Source: CAXXOK01 sp964640955 (GTDB taxonomy: Bacteria > Bacillota > Clostridia > Christensenellales > Aristaeellaceae). Taken from it: DNA of 64,000 bases. The stretch lies in assembly GCA_964640955.1 (NCBI GenBank), contig CAZXJI010000007.1, forward strand, positions 62,001-126,000, in the 5' to 3' direction. Every line of letters begins with the position of its first letter. Positions within the stretch are counted from its first letter, which is position 1. Shown piece after piece: positions 1 to 8,721 of this stretch. The translations under genes were made by a program, and so were the position numbers. The notes beneath the pieces were generated by a model. The model was not told where the DNA came from, searched no databases, and saw only the letters and a program-made list of their open reading frames with translations.

Positions 1-156
1 ATTCTAGCATCTGCGGGCGTGTTTGTCAACATTTACAGGCGTTCGCAGCCGCATTTTCTGCGCGGCCTGCGGCCCCTCGCGGGCCGCTCTCCGCGGGCCG
101 GATTGCCGTAGGGAACGCCGAAACGGTTTTGCGCCCTTTCTTTCTTCGGCTTTCTG
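1..156. other. non-coding left end, no gene recognised
   Basis: No convincing reading frame is seen here; frames crossing it are GC-driven and lack a ribosome-binding site. It contains a GC-rich inverted repeat (GCGGCCC / GGGCCGC, about 71-90) that could be the end of an upstream transcript. Confidence 0.4.
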
Positions 157-165
157 TGGTATAAT
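137..165 (+). promoter_or_regulatory. extended -10 promoter of the yerC-pcrA unit
   Basis: A perfect -10 TATAAT at 160-165 is preceded by TGG (extended -10, TG at 157-158). The -35 position with a 17-nt spacer reads TTTCTT (137-142), which is poor, as is usual for extended -10 promoters. It lies about 110 nt upstream of the first gene. Confidence 0.6.
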
Positions 166-273
166 TTCAGATAGGATAAGGCCGGCGCGGCGGTCCGGCC
201 TGCGGAAAGCGCGCGTAAGCAACGCGTTTTTGCACATGATCAGGTCATTTTGCGAAGAGATCGGGGGATGGCA

Positions 274-567
274 ATGTTTACGCCGAAAATCCAGAACGAG
301 CAGACCGATCTGCTGATGAAGGCCCTGCTTTCGCTTACCAGCGTGGAGGACGCATACCGCTTCTGCGAGGACGTCCTGACCGTAAAGGAGCTTACCAGCA
401 TCACGCAGCGGCTGGAAGTGGCCGTGATGCTCAAGCATAAGGTGACCTATCAGGAAATCGCCAAAAAGACCGGCGCGAGCACCGCCACCATCAGCCGCGT
501 CAACCGCTGCCTCCTGTACGGCGCAGACGGATACAAGCACGTCCTCAAACAGATCGACCCGGATTGA
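274..567 (+). CDS. yerC: YerC/YecD family TrpR-related regulator
   Basis: Small DNA-binding protein of the trp-repressor-like superfamily, whose physiological target is not established. The helix-turn-helix core is plain: LTSITQRLEVAVML, then TYQEIAKKTGASTATISRVNRCL, here quoted in parts (QEIAKKTG, STATISRV). Length is about 97 aa, normal for the family. The start at 274 is chosen because GGGGG at 263-267 sits 6 nt upstream; ATG 268 and TTG 250 are in frame but badly spaced. It is followed 51 nt later by pcrA. In Bacillus subtilis yerC is also close upstream of pcrA-ligA, so the synteny supports the call. Confidence 0.85.
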   Translation: MFTPKIQNEQTDLLMKALLSLTSVEDAYRFCEDVLTVKELTSITQRLEVAVMLKHKVTYQEIAKKTGASTATISRVNRCLLYGADGYKHVLKQIDPD

Positions 568-618
568 CCCCTCCGTTTCGCAGACCTACGCACGAACAAC
601 AGGGATGAGGATTTTACG

Positions 619-2931
619 ATGAATTTGGATATGCTCAATGAACAGCAGCGATTAGCCGCGGAGACGCTCGACGGCCCGGTTTTGATTTTAGCGGGCGCGG
701 GCAGCGGAAAGACGCGCGCGCTCACCTACCGTGTCGCCAACCTGATCGACCGCGGGGTGGAGCCGTGGCGTATTCTCGCCATCACCTTTACCAACAAGGC
801 CGCGCGCGAGATGAAGGAGCGCATCGCCTCGCTTGCGGGCGAGCGCGCGGAGGAAGTCTGGGTCAGCACCTTCCACGCCATGTGCGCCCGCATCCTCCGC
901 CGCGACATTGAAAAGCTCGGCTACAGCCGTTCCTTCACCATCTACGACGACGACGATCAGGCCAGCGTCCTCAAGGAAGTTATCAAGCGGCTGGATATCG
1001 ACGATAAGGTGCTGACGGTGAGGGAACTGCGCTGGAAGATCAGCGACGCCAAAAACCGCCTGCTGACCCCGGATGAGTGGTTTGCCCAGAGCCCGCGGGA
1101 TTTCCACAGCCAGCAGATACACGACGTGTACGTGCAGTACGAGGAGCGCCTCAAAAGCGCCAACGCCCTGGATTTCGACGATCTGCTCATGCGCACGCTG
1201 GAGCTGTTCGCCGACCATCCCCCGGTGCTGGACAGCTATCGTCAGCGCTTCAGCCATGTGCTGGTGGACGAATATCAGGATACGAACTTCGCGCAGTATT
1301 CGCTGGTGAAGCTCCTGACCCAGAAAAGCCGCAACCTGTGCGTGGTGGGCGACGACGACCAGTCCATCTACGGCTGGCGCGGCGCGGACATCCGCAACAT
1401 CCTCGATTTTGAAAAGGATTACCCCGACGCGACGGTTATCAAGCTGGAGCAGAATTACCGCAGCACCTCCAACATCCTGGACGCCGCCAATCAGGTGATC
1501 GCCCACAACGAGGGCCGCAAGGACAAATCGCTTTGGACGGAGGCCCCCGCGGGTGAACCGATCAAGCTTTTCTGCGCCGGCGACGAACGCGAGGAGGCCG
1601 CCTGGATCTGCGACCGCATGCAGCAATTGAAGCTCGGCGGCGATCCCTACGGCAGCATGGCCGTTTTGTACCGCACCAACGCGCAGAGCCGCATACTGGA
1701 AGAAATGCTCATGCGCGCGGGTATCCCCTACCGCATCTACGGGGGCCTGCGCTTTTACGACCGCAAGGAAGTCAAGGATATCATCGCCTACCTGCGCTGC
1801 ATCGTCAACCCCAGCGACGACGTGAGCCTGAGGCGCATCATCAACCAGCCCAAGCGCGCCATCGGCGAGAGCACCATCCAGGAGCTGGCGCGCTACGCCG
1901 CGGAGAAGGAGCTGCCGCTGTACAGCGCGCTCATCGACCTGCCCGACACCCTCTCGGCGCGCCCCCGCAAATGCGTGCGGGAGTTCGGCGATATGATGAA
2001 CGCCCTCGCCATGGAATACGAGGACATGGGGCTTACGGACTTCGTGAAAAAGCTCATCGAGCAGACGGGGCTGCGCGCGCAGTACGAGAAGGACCTGTCC
2101 GAGGAAGCCAAGAACCGTCTGGAGAACATGGACGAGTTTCTGGGCGCCGTGCAGGAGTTTGAACAGGCCGCGGACGAGCCCACGCTGGAAAGCTATCTGG
2201 AAAACGTGGCGCTCATCACCGACCTGGACGCGGCCGAGACCAGCTCCCAGTACGTAACCCTGATGACCGTGCACAGCGCCAAGGGGCTCGAATTCCCCAC
2301 CGTGTTCATCTCGGGGCTGGAGGAAGGCATCTTCCCCAGCGGGCGCAGCCTGCAAAGCGACGAGAAGCTGGAGGAGGAGCGCCGTCTCTGCTACGTGGCC
2401 ATCACCCGCGCCATGAAGAACCTTTACATCAGCTACGCCTCTCAGCGGCTGATCTACAACCAGCTCAGCTATAACGCGCCCAGCCGCTTCATCGGCGAGA
2501 TACCCGACCGGCTGGTGGACGACGAGTGGATCGTCAAGCGGCAGCGCAGCTTCCCCGGTTATGCGGAGCAGCAGCAGGGGCACGTTTCGCCCAGGCGCAG
2601 CGCCCATGCCGAATCGGAGGAGGGCCCCCTGACCTTCGGTGTTCCCAAGATCGTCACCCGCGGCGCGGGGGTCGGCAGCCGGAGCGCCGCGCTGGGGATT
2701 CGCGGGGTGCAGAGGGGCTTTACGCCCTCCGTCGCGGCCAGCATGGCCCCGAGCGCCCTGATGTCGCTGTTCTCCGTGGGCGACCGGGTGATGCACCGCA
2801 AATTCGGCGAGGGGGACGTTTTGGAGATTCGCGGCAACGGCAACGACGCCCGCATCGTCATCTCCTTCGCCGCCTACGGGCAAAAGGAGTTCGCGCTGAA
2901 CATCGCCCCGATCGTCAAGGTCAACAAATAA
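619..2931 (+). CDS. pcrA: ATP-dependent DNA helicase PcrA (UvrD/Rep family)
   Basis: Superfamily 1A 3'-5' DNA helicase used in repair, replication of rolling-circle plasmids and removal of stalled complexes. Visible motifs in order: Walker A GAGSGKT (residues 26-32), VDEYQD (216-221, Walker B), GDDDQSIYGWRG (about 244), QNYRS, VHSAKGLEF (about 551) and EEERRLCYVAITRA. The C-terminal 50 residues (VGDRVMHRKFGEG onward) form the Tudor-like domain of PcrA that binds RNA polymerase. 770 aa is a normal length (Bacillus PcrA about 740). The ATG at 619 has GGATGAGG upstream. A strong terminator at 2951-2977 separates it from ligA. Confidence 0.97.
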   Translation: MNLDMLNEQQRLAAETLDGPVLILAGAGSGKTRALTYRVANLIDRGVEPWRILAITFTNKAAREMKERIASLAGERAEEVWVSTFHAMCARILRRDIEKLGYSRSFTIYDDDDQASVLKEVIKRLDIDDKVLTVRELRWKISDAKNRLLTPDEWFAQSPRDFHSQQIHDVYVQYEERLKSANALDFDDLLMRTLELFADHPPVLDSYRQRFSHVLVDEYQDTNFAQYSLVKLLTQKSRNLCVVGDDDQSIYGWRGADIRNILDFEKDYPDATVIKLEQNYRSTSNILDAANQVIAHNEGRKDKSLWTEAPAGEPIKLFCAGDEREEAAWICDRMQQLKLGGDPYGSMAVLYRTNAQSRILEEMLMRAGIPYRIYGGLRFYDRKEVKDIIAYLRCIVNPSDDVSLRRIINQPKRAIGESTIQELARYAAEKELPLYSALIDLPDTLSARPRKCVREFGDMMNALAMEYEDMGLTDFVKKLIEQTGLRAQYEKDLSEEAKNRLENMDEFLGAVQEFEQAADEPTLESYLENVALITDLDAAETSSQYVTLMTVHSAKGLEFPTVFISGLEEGIFPSGRSLQSDEKLEEERRLCYVAITRAMKNLYISYASQRLIYNQLSYNAPSRFIGEIPDRLVDDEWIVKRQRSFPGYAEQQQGHVSPRRSAHAESEEGPLTFGVPKIVTRGAGVGSRSAALGIRGVQRGFTPSVAASMAPSALMSLFSVGDRVMHRKFGEGDVLEIRGNGNDARIVISFAAYGQKEFALNIAPIVKVNK

Positions 2932-2950
2932 TTGCCGATTCGGCGGGAAG

Positions 2951-2977
2951 GGGACGCAATGGTTGCGTCCCTTTTTT
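2951..2977 (+). terminator. intrinsic terminator between pcrA and ligA
   Basis: A perfect 9-bp stem GGGACGCAA / TTGCGTCCC (2951-2959 and 2963-2971) with a 3-nt loop is followed directly by six T. It ends only 9 nt before the ligA ribosome-binding site, so ligA is either expressed by read-through or the hairpin acts as an attenuator. Confidence 0.85.
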
Positions 2978-2996
2978 CAGGAACGGAGGAAACCCC

Positions 2997-4988
2997 ATGC
3001 CGCAAAACAACAGCCGGATGCGCGCGCTGGTCGACCGGCTGAACGCCGCCAGCAGGCAATACTATACGGCAGGCGAAAGCGCGCTGAGCGATGCGCAGTG
3101 GGACGCGCTCTACGACGAGCTTTCGACGCTGGAAAAAGCGCAGGGCGTTCAACTGCCGGACTCCCCCACCCTCCGCGTCGGCGCGGAGCCGCTGAAGGCG
3201 TTTGCCCAGCACCGGCACCTGAACCGGCTTTGGAGCATGGACAAGGTGCAGAGCAGGCCCGAGCTTGAAGCCTGGCTGCTGCGCTGCGAAAAGCTCCACG
3301 CGCAGCTGAGCGCGGAAGGGGGCGCGCCCCTGCCGCCGCTTCGCTACGCCGTGGAGTACAAGCTGGACGGGCTGACAATCAACCTCACCTATCGGGACGG
3401 GCAGCTCGTGCAGGCCGCCACGCGCGGCAACGGCGAGGTCGGCGAGGCGATCCTCCTCCAGGCGCGCACCATTCGCAGCATTCCCCTCTCCATTCCCTAT
3501 CAGGGCCTGTTGGAGGTGCAGGGCGAGTGCATCATGCGGCTTAGCGCGCTGGAAGCCTATAACCGCACGGCCGAGGAACCGCTGAAAAATGCACGCAACG
3601 CCGCTGCGGGAGCCATCCGCAACCTCGACCCGGCCGTGACCGCTTCGCGCAGGCTGGACGCGTTCTTTTACCAGATCGGCACGATCACCGACCCGCCCTA
3701 CGACGATCAGCCGGGCATGATCGCCTTTCTGAAGCAAAACGGCTTTCCCATAAGCCCCTATCTTACGCTCGCCGACACCCGCGAGCAGATCGAGGCGGCC
3801 GTGACCGAGGTGGAATCCCGCCGCGAAGGGCTGGACTTCCTCATCGACGGCGCGGTGATCAAGGTGGTGTCGCTCGCGACCCGCGAGGCCATGGGCAACA
3901 CCGACAAGTTCCCCCGCTGGGCCGTGGCCTTCAAGTTTGCCGCCGAGGAAAACATCGCCACGCTCCTTTCCGTTACGTGGCAGCTGGGCCGCACGGGCAA
4001 GCTGACGCCGCTCGCGCACCTGACGCCCACCGACATCGGCGGGGTGACGGTGCAGCGCGCGACGCTCAACAACTACGGCGACATCCAGCGCAAGAAGGTC
4101 GCCGTCGGCTGCAAGGTGTGGATTCGCCGCAGCAACGACGTCATTCCGGAGATCATGGGTCGCGTGGGTGAGCCGGCGGAAGCGGAAACGCCCATCCTGC
4201 CTCCGGAACGCTGCCCCGCCTGCGGAGAAATGCTCACCGAACGGGGCGCGAACCTCTTCTGCATGAACCGTGCAAGCTGCAAGCCGCAGGCCGTGGCGCG
4301 CATCGCGCATTTCGCGGGCCGAAACGCCATGGACATCGACGGCTTTTCCGAGAAGACGGCCGACCTGCTCTACGACGCCCTTTCCGTGCGCGACCCCGCC
4401 GACCTCTACCGCCTGAGCGTCGACCAGCTGCTGCCGCTGGAAGGGTTCCAGAAAAAGCGTGCGGAAAACCTGGTAGCGGCGCTGGCCGACAGCAGGCACT
4501 GCTCGCTGGACGCGTTCCTTTTCGGCATCGGCATTCCCAACGTCGGCCGCAAGACGGCGCGCGACCTGGCCGCGGATTTCGGCACGCTGGAGGCGCTGGC
4601 CGCGGCGACGCTGGAGAGGCTTACGAACATCCCGGAAATCGGCCCGGTGGTCGCCGCGAGCATCGTGGAGTTTTTCAGCTTTCCCGAAAACCGGGAGATG
4701 ATCGACCGCCTCCTCGCCGCGGGCGTTATGCCCAAGCCCGTGAACACGTCGCTCTCCCGCAGACTGGAAGGGCAGACCGTGGTCGTTACCGGGACGCTCC
4801 CCACCCTGAGCCGCGACGAGGCCGAAGCGCTGATCGCCGCGCACGGCGGTCGCGCGTCCGGCAGCGTAAGCAAAAAGACCAGCTTCGTGCTCGCCGGGGA
4901 AAAGGCGGGCAGCAAGCTGAGCAAGGCGCAGGAACTGGGCATCCCCGTGCTTACGGAGGAAGAGCTGCTTAGGCGCCTCGGCGACTGA
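2997..4988 (+). CDS. ligA: NAD+-dependent DNA ligase LigA
   Basis: Seals nicks during replication and repair using NAD+. The adenylated lysine is in the KLDG motif (K122), with ATRGNGEVGE following. Then come the OB-fold region (TGKLTPLAHL), a four-cysteine zinc finger (CPACGEML ... CMNRASCK, residues about 406-428), tandem helix-hairpin-helix repeats (GIGIPNVGRKTA; NIPEIGPVVA) and a C-terminal BRCT domain (about 590-663, GQTVVVTGTL). 663 aa matches bacterial LigA (about 670). The ATG at 2997 is chosen because GGAGGA sits 7 nt upstream and the family N-terminus (LVDRLNAASRQYYT) follows; the reading frame stays open upstream inside pcrA. Confidence 0.97.
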   Translation: MPQNNSRMRALVDRLNAASRQYYTAGESALSDAQWDALYDELSTLEKAQGVQLPDSPTLRVGAEPLKAFAQHRHLNRLWSMDKVQSRPELEAWLLRCEKLHAQLSAEGGAPLPPLRYAVEYKLDGLTINLTYRDGQLVQAATRGNGEVGEAILLQARTIRSIPLSIPYQGLLEVQGECIMRLSALEAYNRTAEEPLKNARNAAAGAIRNLDPAVTASRRLDAFFYQIGTITDPPYDDQPGMIAFLKQNGFPISPYLTLADTREQIEAAVTEVESRREGLDFLIDGAVIKVVSLATREAMGNTDKFPRWAVAFKFAAEENIATLLSVTWQLGRTGKLTPLAHLTPTDIGGVTVQRATLNNYGDIQRKKVAVGCKVWIRRSNDVIPEIMGRVGEPAEAETPILPPERCPACGEMLTERGANLFCMNRASCKPQAVARIAHFAGRNAMDIDGFSEKTADLLYDALSVRDPADLYRLSVDQLLPLEGFQKKRAENLVAALADSRHCSLDAFLFGIGIPNVGRKTARDLAADFGTLEALAAATLERLTNIPEIGPVVAASIVEFFSFPENREMIDRLLAAGVMPKPVNTSLSRRLEGQTVVVTGTLPTLSRDEAEALIAAHGGRASGSVSKKTSFVLAGEKAGSKLSKAQELGIPVLTEEELLRRLGD

Positions 4989-5057
4989 GCGCGGGTTTCC
5001 GCGGGCGCATACCCGCCAACGCCGCGGCGGCAGCCGCATCACGGGAGGGACGGCCCA

Positions 5058-5876
5058 TTGATCGAATGGCTCTGGTACTTCTTCGCCTACGCTTTCCTCG
5101 GCTGGTGCGCGGAGGTGGTTTTCGCGGCGCTGAAAAACGGCCGGTTCGTGAACCGCGGCTTCCTCAACGGCCCCGTGTGCCCCATCTACGGCTTCGGGCT
5201 CGTGGCGGTGCTGTGGTGCCTGGAACCGATTCGGGACAACCTGCTGCTGTTGTACCTGGGCTCGGTGGTGCTGACGACGGTGCTGGAGCTGGCGACCGGC
5301 TACCTGATGGAGAAGCTCTTCCACCAACGCTGGTGGGACTACTCCAAAATGCCCTTGAACATCGGCGGATACGTGTGCCTGCTTTTTTCGCTGGTCTGGG
5401 GTGTGGCGTGCGTGCTGATCGTGGATGTGCTGCATCCGGCCGTCGCGCGGCTGACCACGCTGGTGCCTTCACCCTGGCACACGGTGCTGCCGATCGTCTT
5501 TGCGGCCGTGTTCCTGACGGACGCGGCGGTATCCGTCGGCAAGGCGTTCAGGCTGGATCGCCGGCTCACGCAGATCGACGAGGTGGCCGCGGCGCTTCGC
5601 CTCGTGTCCGATCGGCTGGGCGAGACCATGGCCGACGGAGCGCTGACCCTGAAAGCCCGGGACGAGCGCACGCGGGAGGCGCTGCGGGAAACGGACGAAA
5701 AAGCGCGCACGGAGCTGCGCGCACGCTACGCCGAGCTGGTGGCGCGCTTCGAGCACGACCATCACAGGCTCCTGAAGGCTTTCCCCAAGCTGCGTTCCAT
5801 CCGCCATCCGGCGGCGCTAACGGCCGTTCGGGAGCGGATCGCCGTTTTGCGGGAGAAGCAAAAGAAGCGCGGCTGA
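5058..5876 (+). CDS. CmpB-type multi-spanning membrane protein with coiled-coil tail
   Basis: Resembles the putative ABC-transporter type IV / CmpB family (PF06541), whose function is unproven. The N-terminal half carries about five hydrophobic segments and the family motifs FLGWCAEVVF, FVNRGFLNGPVCPIYGFG and YLMEKLFHQRWWDYS. The C-terminal about 100 residues are charged and helical (TREALRETDEKARTELRARY), likely a cytoplasmic coiled coil. The start is TTG with GGGAGGGA 7 nt upstream; no better in-frame start exists before the conserved region. It follows ligA by 69 nt and may be in the same transcript as the zinc-ribbon gene downstream. Confidence 0.8.
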   Translation: MIEWLWYFFAYAFLGWCAEVVFAALKNGRFVNRGFLNGPVCPIYGFGLVAVLWCLEPIRDNLLLLYLGSVVLTTVLELATGYLMEKLFHQRWWDYSKMPLNIGGYVCLLFSLVWGVACVLIVDVLHPAVARLTTLVPSPWHTVLPIVFAAVFLTDAAVSVGKAFRLDRRLTQIDEVAAALRLVSDRLGETMADGALTLKARDERTREALRETDEKARTELRARYAELVARFEHDHHRLLKAFPKLRSIRHPAALTAVRERIAVLREKQKKRG

Positions 5877-5919
5877 ACGCGCTCCCATCCGTTATGATTC
5901 GATTGAAGGAGACGATTGC

Positions 5920-6165
5920 ATGCGCTGCGGCTGCCCCCATTGCGGAACCTTTATGATCCAGGAGGAGGAATCCGGCGAGGCGTGCGTGTGCCCGGTCTGC
6001 GGCTACCGCTGCAACGCCTGTCTGGGCACCGGCACGGTCGTCAGCCGGGAAGAACTTCAAAAGCTCCGCGGTACCGACTGGTTCACCCCGCAGTTTGACG
6101 GCGCGCCGGACGACGCGGACGAGCCGCCCGCTACAGAAGGCCCAGATGCTCCAGAAGGATTTTGA
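5920..6165 (+). CDS. small zinc-ribbon protein
   Basis: An 81-aa protein with three CxxC pairs (CPHC, CPVC, CNAC) in its first 36 residues and an acidic tail, which predicts one or two zinc sites. No specific function is recognised. The ATG has AAGGAGA at 7-nt spacing, supporting translation. Its last 35 nt overlap the 3' end of mntP on the other strand, so the two transcripts are convergent and overlap. Confidence 0.7.
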   Translation: MRCGCPHCGTFMIQEEESGEACVCPVCGYRCNACLGTGTVVSREELQKLRGTDWFTPQFDGAPDDADEPPATEGPDAPEGF

Positions 6166-6691
6166 GCCCGATCAGAATCAGCACCACGCCTCCGGCCACT
6201 TCCGCCTTGCTTTTGAGCTTCGTGCCGAACCGGTGCCCGATCACGACTCCCGTAAAGGACAGCCCGAACGTGATCACGCCGATCTCCAGCACCGCGGGGA
6301 GAATGTCGATTTTCAGAAACGCGAACGTGATGCCCACGGCCAGCGCATCGATGCTGGTGGCGACGGAGAGCATGAGCAGCTCCCGGTAGTCGATCCGTTC
6401 GTTCGCCGGGCAGCTGCCGTCGAGGCCGTCGTGCGCCGCTTCCCAGATCATTTTGCCGCCGATATAGGCCAGCAGCGCGAAGGCGATCCAGTGGTCCACC
6501 GGCGTCACGTACTTCGAGAACTGCGTGCCTAAAAACCACCCGATCAGCGGCATGGCCGCCTGAAAACCGCCGAAGAACAGCGAGATGACGGTCGCGTTGC
6601 CAAAACGGAGCTTTTTCATGCACAGCCCCTTGCACAGCGAGACCGCAAACGCGTCCATGGAAAGCCCTACGGCGATCAGCACCAGTTCCAC
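6131..6691 (-). CDS. mntP: manganese efflux pump MntP
   Basis: Exports Mn2+ from the cytoplasm. Six hydrophobic helices arranged as two inverted halves are visible, with the duplicated family signature GLSMDAFAVSL near the N-terminus and SVATSIDALAVGI in the middle; the two aspartates are the conserved transport residues. About 186 aa is normal. A GTG at 6691 is chosen: GGAGG sits 7 nt upstream of it, whereas the ATG at 6697 touches the Shine-Dalgarno sequence. It has its own promoter (6764-6792) and a short leader with one imperfect hairpin; the full yybP-ykoY Mn riboswitch was not seen. Confidence 0.92.
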   Translation of the reverse strand: MELVLIAVGLSMDAFAVSLCKGLCMKKLRFGNATVISLFFGGFQAAMPLIGWFLGTQFSKYVTPVDHWIAFALLAYIGGKMIWEAAHDGLDGSCPANERIDYRELLMLSVATSIDALAVGITFAFLKIDILPAVLEIGVITFGLSFTGVVIGHRFGTKLKSKAEVAGGVVLILIGLKILLEHLGLL

Positions 6692-6763
6692 CGTCATCCC
6701 TCCGCATACGCAAATCGGACGCCGTTACCGGCATCCGACGCGAATTACACAGCAAACGCTACG

Positions 6764-6792
6764 ATTATACGCAATCATCACGCGTCCGTCAA
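6764..6792 (-). promoter_or_regulatory. promoter of mntP
   Basis: Reading on the minus strand: TTGACG (6787-6792), 17-nt spacer, TATAAT (6764-6769). The predicted leader is about 65 nt and contains an imperfect hairpin (CGGATGCCG / CGGCGTCCG, about 6718-6739). Confidence 0.75.
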
Positions 6793-6813
6793 GGATCGCA
6801 CAGGGAGGTTCCC

Positions 6814-7494
6814 ATGCCCACAGACCGCGAAACGAAGGTCACCCCGCTTACCGTCCATGCGCCCGCCCTGCCGGAAGGGCTTCCCGTCCGACCGTTTGAG
6901 GAAATGGTCGCCGAAGCGCTCGCAAGCCGTTCGGATATCGACGGCGCCCGCTTCGACGGCGACGAGGCGTCGGGCGTTGAGGGATCCGCGCTTGAGTTTT
7001 CCGCCTGCCTGTTTGAGCGCTGCACGCTGGACGATTGGAGCGTCAAGCGCCTGAGCTTCGTGGATTGCGTGTTCGACCACTGCGATTTGAGCGGGCTCCG
7101 GCTTGAGACCGTTACGTTCCAGCGCGTGCGCTTCGCCGCCTGCCGGCTGACGGGCTCGGAATTCCTGCGTGCGGCGCTGATGAACGTTTCCTTTGAGGAT
7201 TGCGCCGCCGATTACTTCGCGCTGTCGGAAGCCAAATGCACGCACGTGCGCTTCCGGGACTGCCGCCTTCGCGAAAGCCTCTGGCAGGATGTCGCCTTTC
7301 CTTCCGCCGCTTTGGACAACTGCGACCTGACGGGCGCGCAGATCCTGAACACGCCGCTTTCCGGCATGGATATGACCACCTGCGTACTGGAAGGGCTGCA
7401 CGTCGACCCGCACGACCTGCGCGGGATGAAGGTCACTCCCCTGCAGGCGCTGGATCTCTGCTCGCTGTTCGGCCTGATCGTGAAGGAATCGTAG
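6814..7494 (+). CDS. pentapeptide-repeat protein
   Basis: Residues about 45-190 are built from A(D/N)LXX-like five-residue repeats (for example DCVFDHCDLSGLRLETVTF in two stretches), predicting a right-handed quadrilateral beta-helix. Such proteins can mimic DNA and protect gyrase, but many have no known role, so no function is claimed. 226 aa. GGAGG at 7-8 nt before the ATG supports the start. It lies divergent to mntP and 20 nt upstream of a GNAT gene, so the two plus-strand genes probably share a transcript ending at 7995-8033. Confidence 0.85.
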   Translation: MPTDRETKVTPLTVHAPALPEGLPVRPFEEMVAEALASRSDIDGARFDGDEASGVEGSALEFSACLFERCTLDDWSVKRLSFVDCVFDHCDLSGLRLETVTFQRVRFAACRLTGSEFLRAALMNVSFEDCAADYFALSEAKCTHVRFRDCRLRESLWQDVAFPSAALDNCDLTGAQILNTPLSGMDMTTCVLEGLHVDPHDLRGMKVTPLQALDLCSLFGLIVKES

Positions 7495-7514
7495 GCGCGG
7501 GGAGGAATCGTTTC

Positions 7515-7961
7515 ATGGAGCTTGTCTGGGTATCGCCCGAGCATCCGGATTTCGCCGCGATGGCCGCGAAACTGGACGCAACCCTCCGGGCCCGGCAGGG
7601 CGAAAGCCAAGCCGCCTTCGCCCCCTATAACCTCGCCGGCGACCTGAGCGTCGCCCTGGTCGCGTATCAGGGAGAGCGCGCCGTCGCCTGCGGCGCGCTG
7701 AAAACCGTTGCCGGTGCGGAGGCGGAAATCAAACGCGTGTACGTTTCCCCCGCCTGCCGCCGCGCGGGCCTCGGCCGCCGCATCGTGGAGGCGCTGCAAA
7801 AGCGCGCGGCGGAAATGGGCTTTAAGACGCTGGTTTTGGAAACCAACCCGGCGTTCACCGACGCGGTCGCCCTGTACCGCAGCCTGGGTTTTCAAACGAT
7901 CGAAAACTTCGGCCCCTACCGCGGCATGCGCACGCTGTGCCTGGGGAAGGCCCTCCCCTGA
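7515..7961 (+). CDS. GNAT family N-acetyltransferase
   Basis: 148-aa Gcn5-related acetyltransferase; substrate unknown. The acetyl-CoA-binding motif A is clear: VYVSPACRRAGLGRRIVEAL (R-x-x-G-x-G/A type, here RRAGLG), followed by LVLETNPAFTDAVALYRSLG and FGPYRG, the typical C-terminal half. ATG 7515 has GGAGGAA at good spacing, whereas the upstream open frame lacks one. It is cotranscribed with the pentapeptide-repeat gene and is followed by a strong terminator. Confidence 0.9.
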   Translation: MELVWVSPEHPDFAAMAAKLDATLRARQGESQAAFAPYNLAGDLSVALVAYQGERAVACGALKTVAGAEAEIKRVYVSPACRRAGLGRRIVEALQKRAAEMGFKTLVLETNPAFTDAVALYRSLGFQTIENFGPYRGMRTLCLGKALP

Positions 7962-7994
7962 CGGTCCGGGTGGCAAAACCAATGGTTATCACAA

Positions 7995-8033
7995 AACGTT
8001 CCTTCCCCGGCTGCCGGGGAAGGAACGTTTTTT
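7995..8033 (+). terminator. strong intrinsic terminator (probably bidirectional)
   Basis: A perfect 16-bp stem (7995-8010 / 8014-8029) with a CTG loop runs into six T. On the minus strand the stem is followed by TTTTG, so it may also end the coaD operon, whose last gene stops at 8080. Confidence 0.92.
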
Positions 8034-8079
8034 CTATACACCTGGGGGCGAAGCGCGCCCCATCCGATCCCTATCCGGT

Positions 8080-8706
8080 TTACCGGGGCATGCTCTGGTC
8101 GATCTGCTGGCGCGTCATGCGGATGTCCGTTAGTTTCTCGCTGATGGAGCGGTCCAGCTGGGCGAGCACCTCGTCGATGTGGGCGTATACGTCGTGGTAA
8201 AGCTTCTCCACCTCTTCCTGGGTGTTCTGGCGAATCTCCTCCACCTCCATGCGCGCCCGGGTGACGATCTCCTGCTCGCTCACGAGCTGCTTGGCGCGGT
8301 TTTCGGCGTCCGCAACCATCATGCGCGCCTTCTCCTGCGCATCGCTGAGCATCGCCTTGGCCTGTTCCTGCGCCTTGATCATCATTTCCTGCGCCTGCTT
8401 GTTGGCTGCGGCCACGGTGCTTTGCGCCTGCGCGTTGGCCTCGTTCACGGCGCGGCCGGCGCGCATGTTGGCCTCGCTGCGGGTCTGCTCGGCCATGTTG
8501 CGCGCTTCGTTGATGATGCTCTTCTGGTTTTCAATCACGCTGTGCGCGGCGGTGATATCCGTAGGGATCTGCTCCTGAATCTCGGCCAGCAACTGGCGGC
8601 AGCGATCCCTGTCCACCATCACGTGGTTGCTCAGCGGCACGCGCTTCCCCGTGGCGATCAGGTTGTCCAGTTCCTCTAAGTACATGAAAATCGGCGTTTC
8701 CGACAT
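8080..8706 (-). CDS. coiled-coil protein of the coaD operon
   Basis: 208-aa, almost entirely helical protein. Residues about 10-55 form a conserved head (YLEELDNLIATGKRVPLSNH) and about 60-190 a long Ala/Gln/Glu-rich coiled coil resembling F-type ATP synthase b or V-type E subunits, for which it is often misannotated as ATPase. No nucleotide-binding motif is present. Related proteins sit next to coaD in many clostridia; a role in division or envelope scaffolding is a guess. GGAGGAACGAGGAAA precedes the ATG. It is the last gene of the 10586-8080 operon, 15 nt after coaD. Confidence 0.8.
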   Translation of the reverse strand: MSETPIFMYLEELDNLIATGKRVPLSNHVMVDRDRCRQLLAEIQEQIPTDITAAHSVIENQKSIINEARNMAEQTRSEANMRAGRAVNEANAQAQSTVAAANKQAQEMMIKAQEQAKAMLSDAQEKARMMVADAENRAKQLVSEQEIVTRARMEVEEIRQNTQEEVEKLYHDVYAHIDEVLAQLDRSISEKLTDIRMTRQQIDQSMPR

Positions 8707-8721
8707 TTTCCTCGTTCCTCC

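Noticed and set aside
688..5435. Very long minus-strand open frames opposite pcrA and ligA
   Set aside because: They lack ribosome-binding sites and known motifs and lie opposite intact conserved genes; they follow from GC-rich codon use.
6692..6763. yybP-ykoY manganese riboswitch before mntP
   Set aside because: Leader is only about 65 nt and lacks the conserved internal loops; only one imperfect hairpin is seen.
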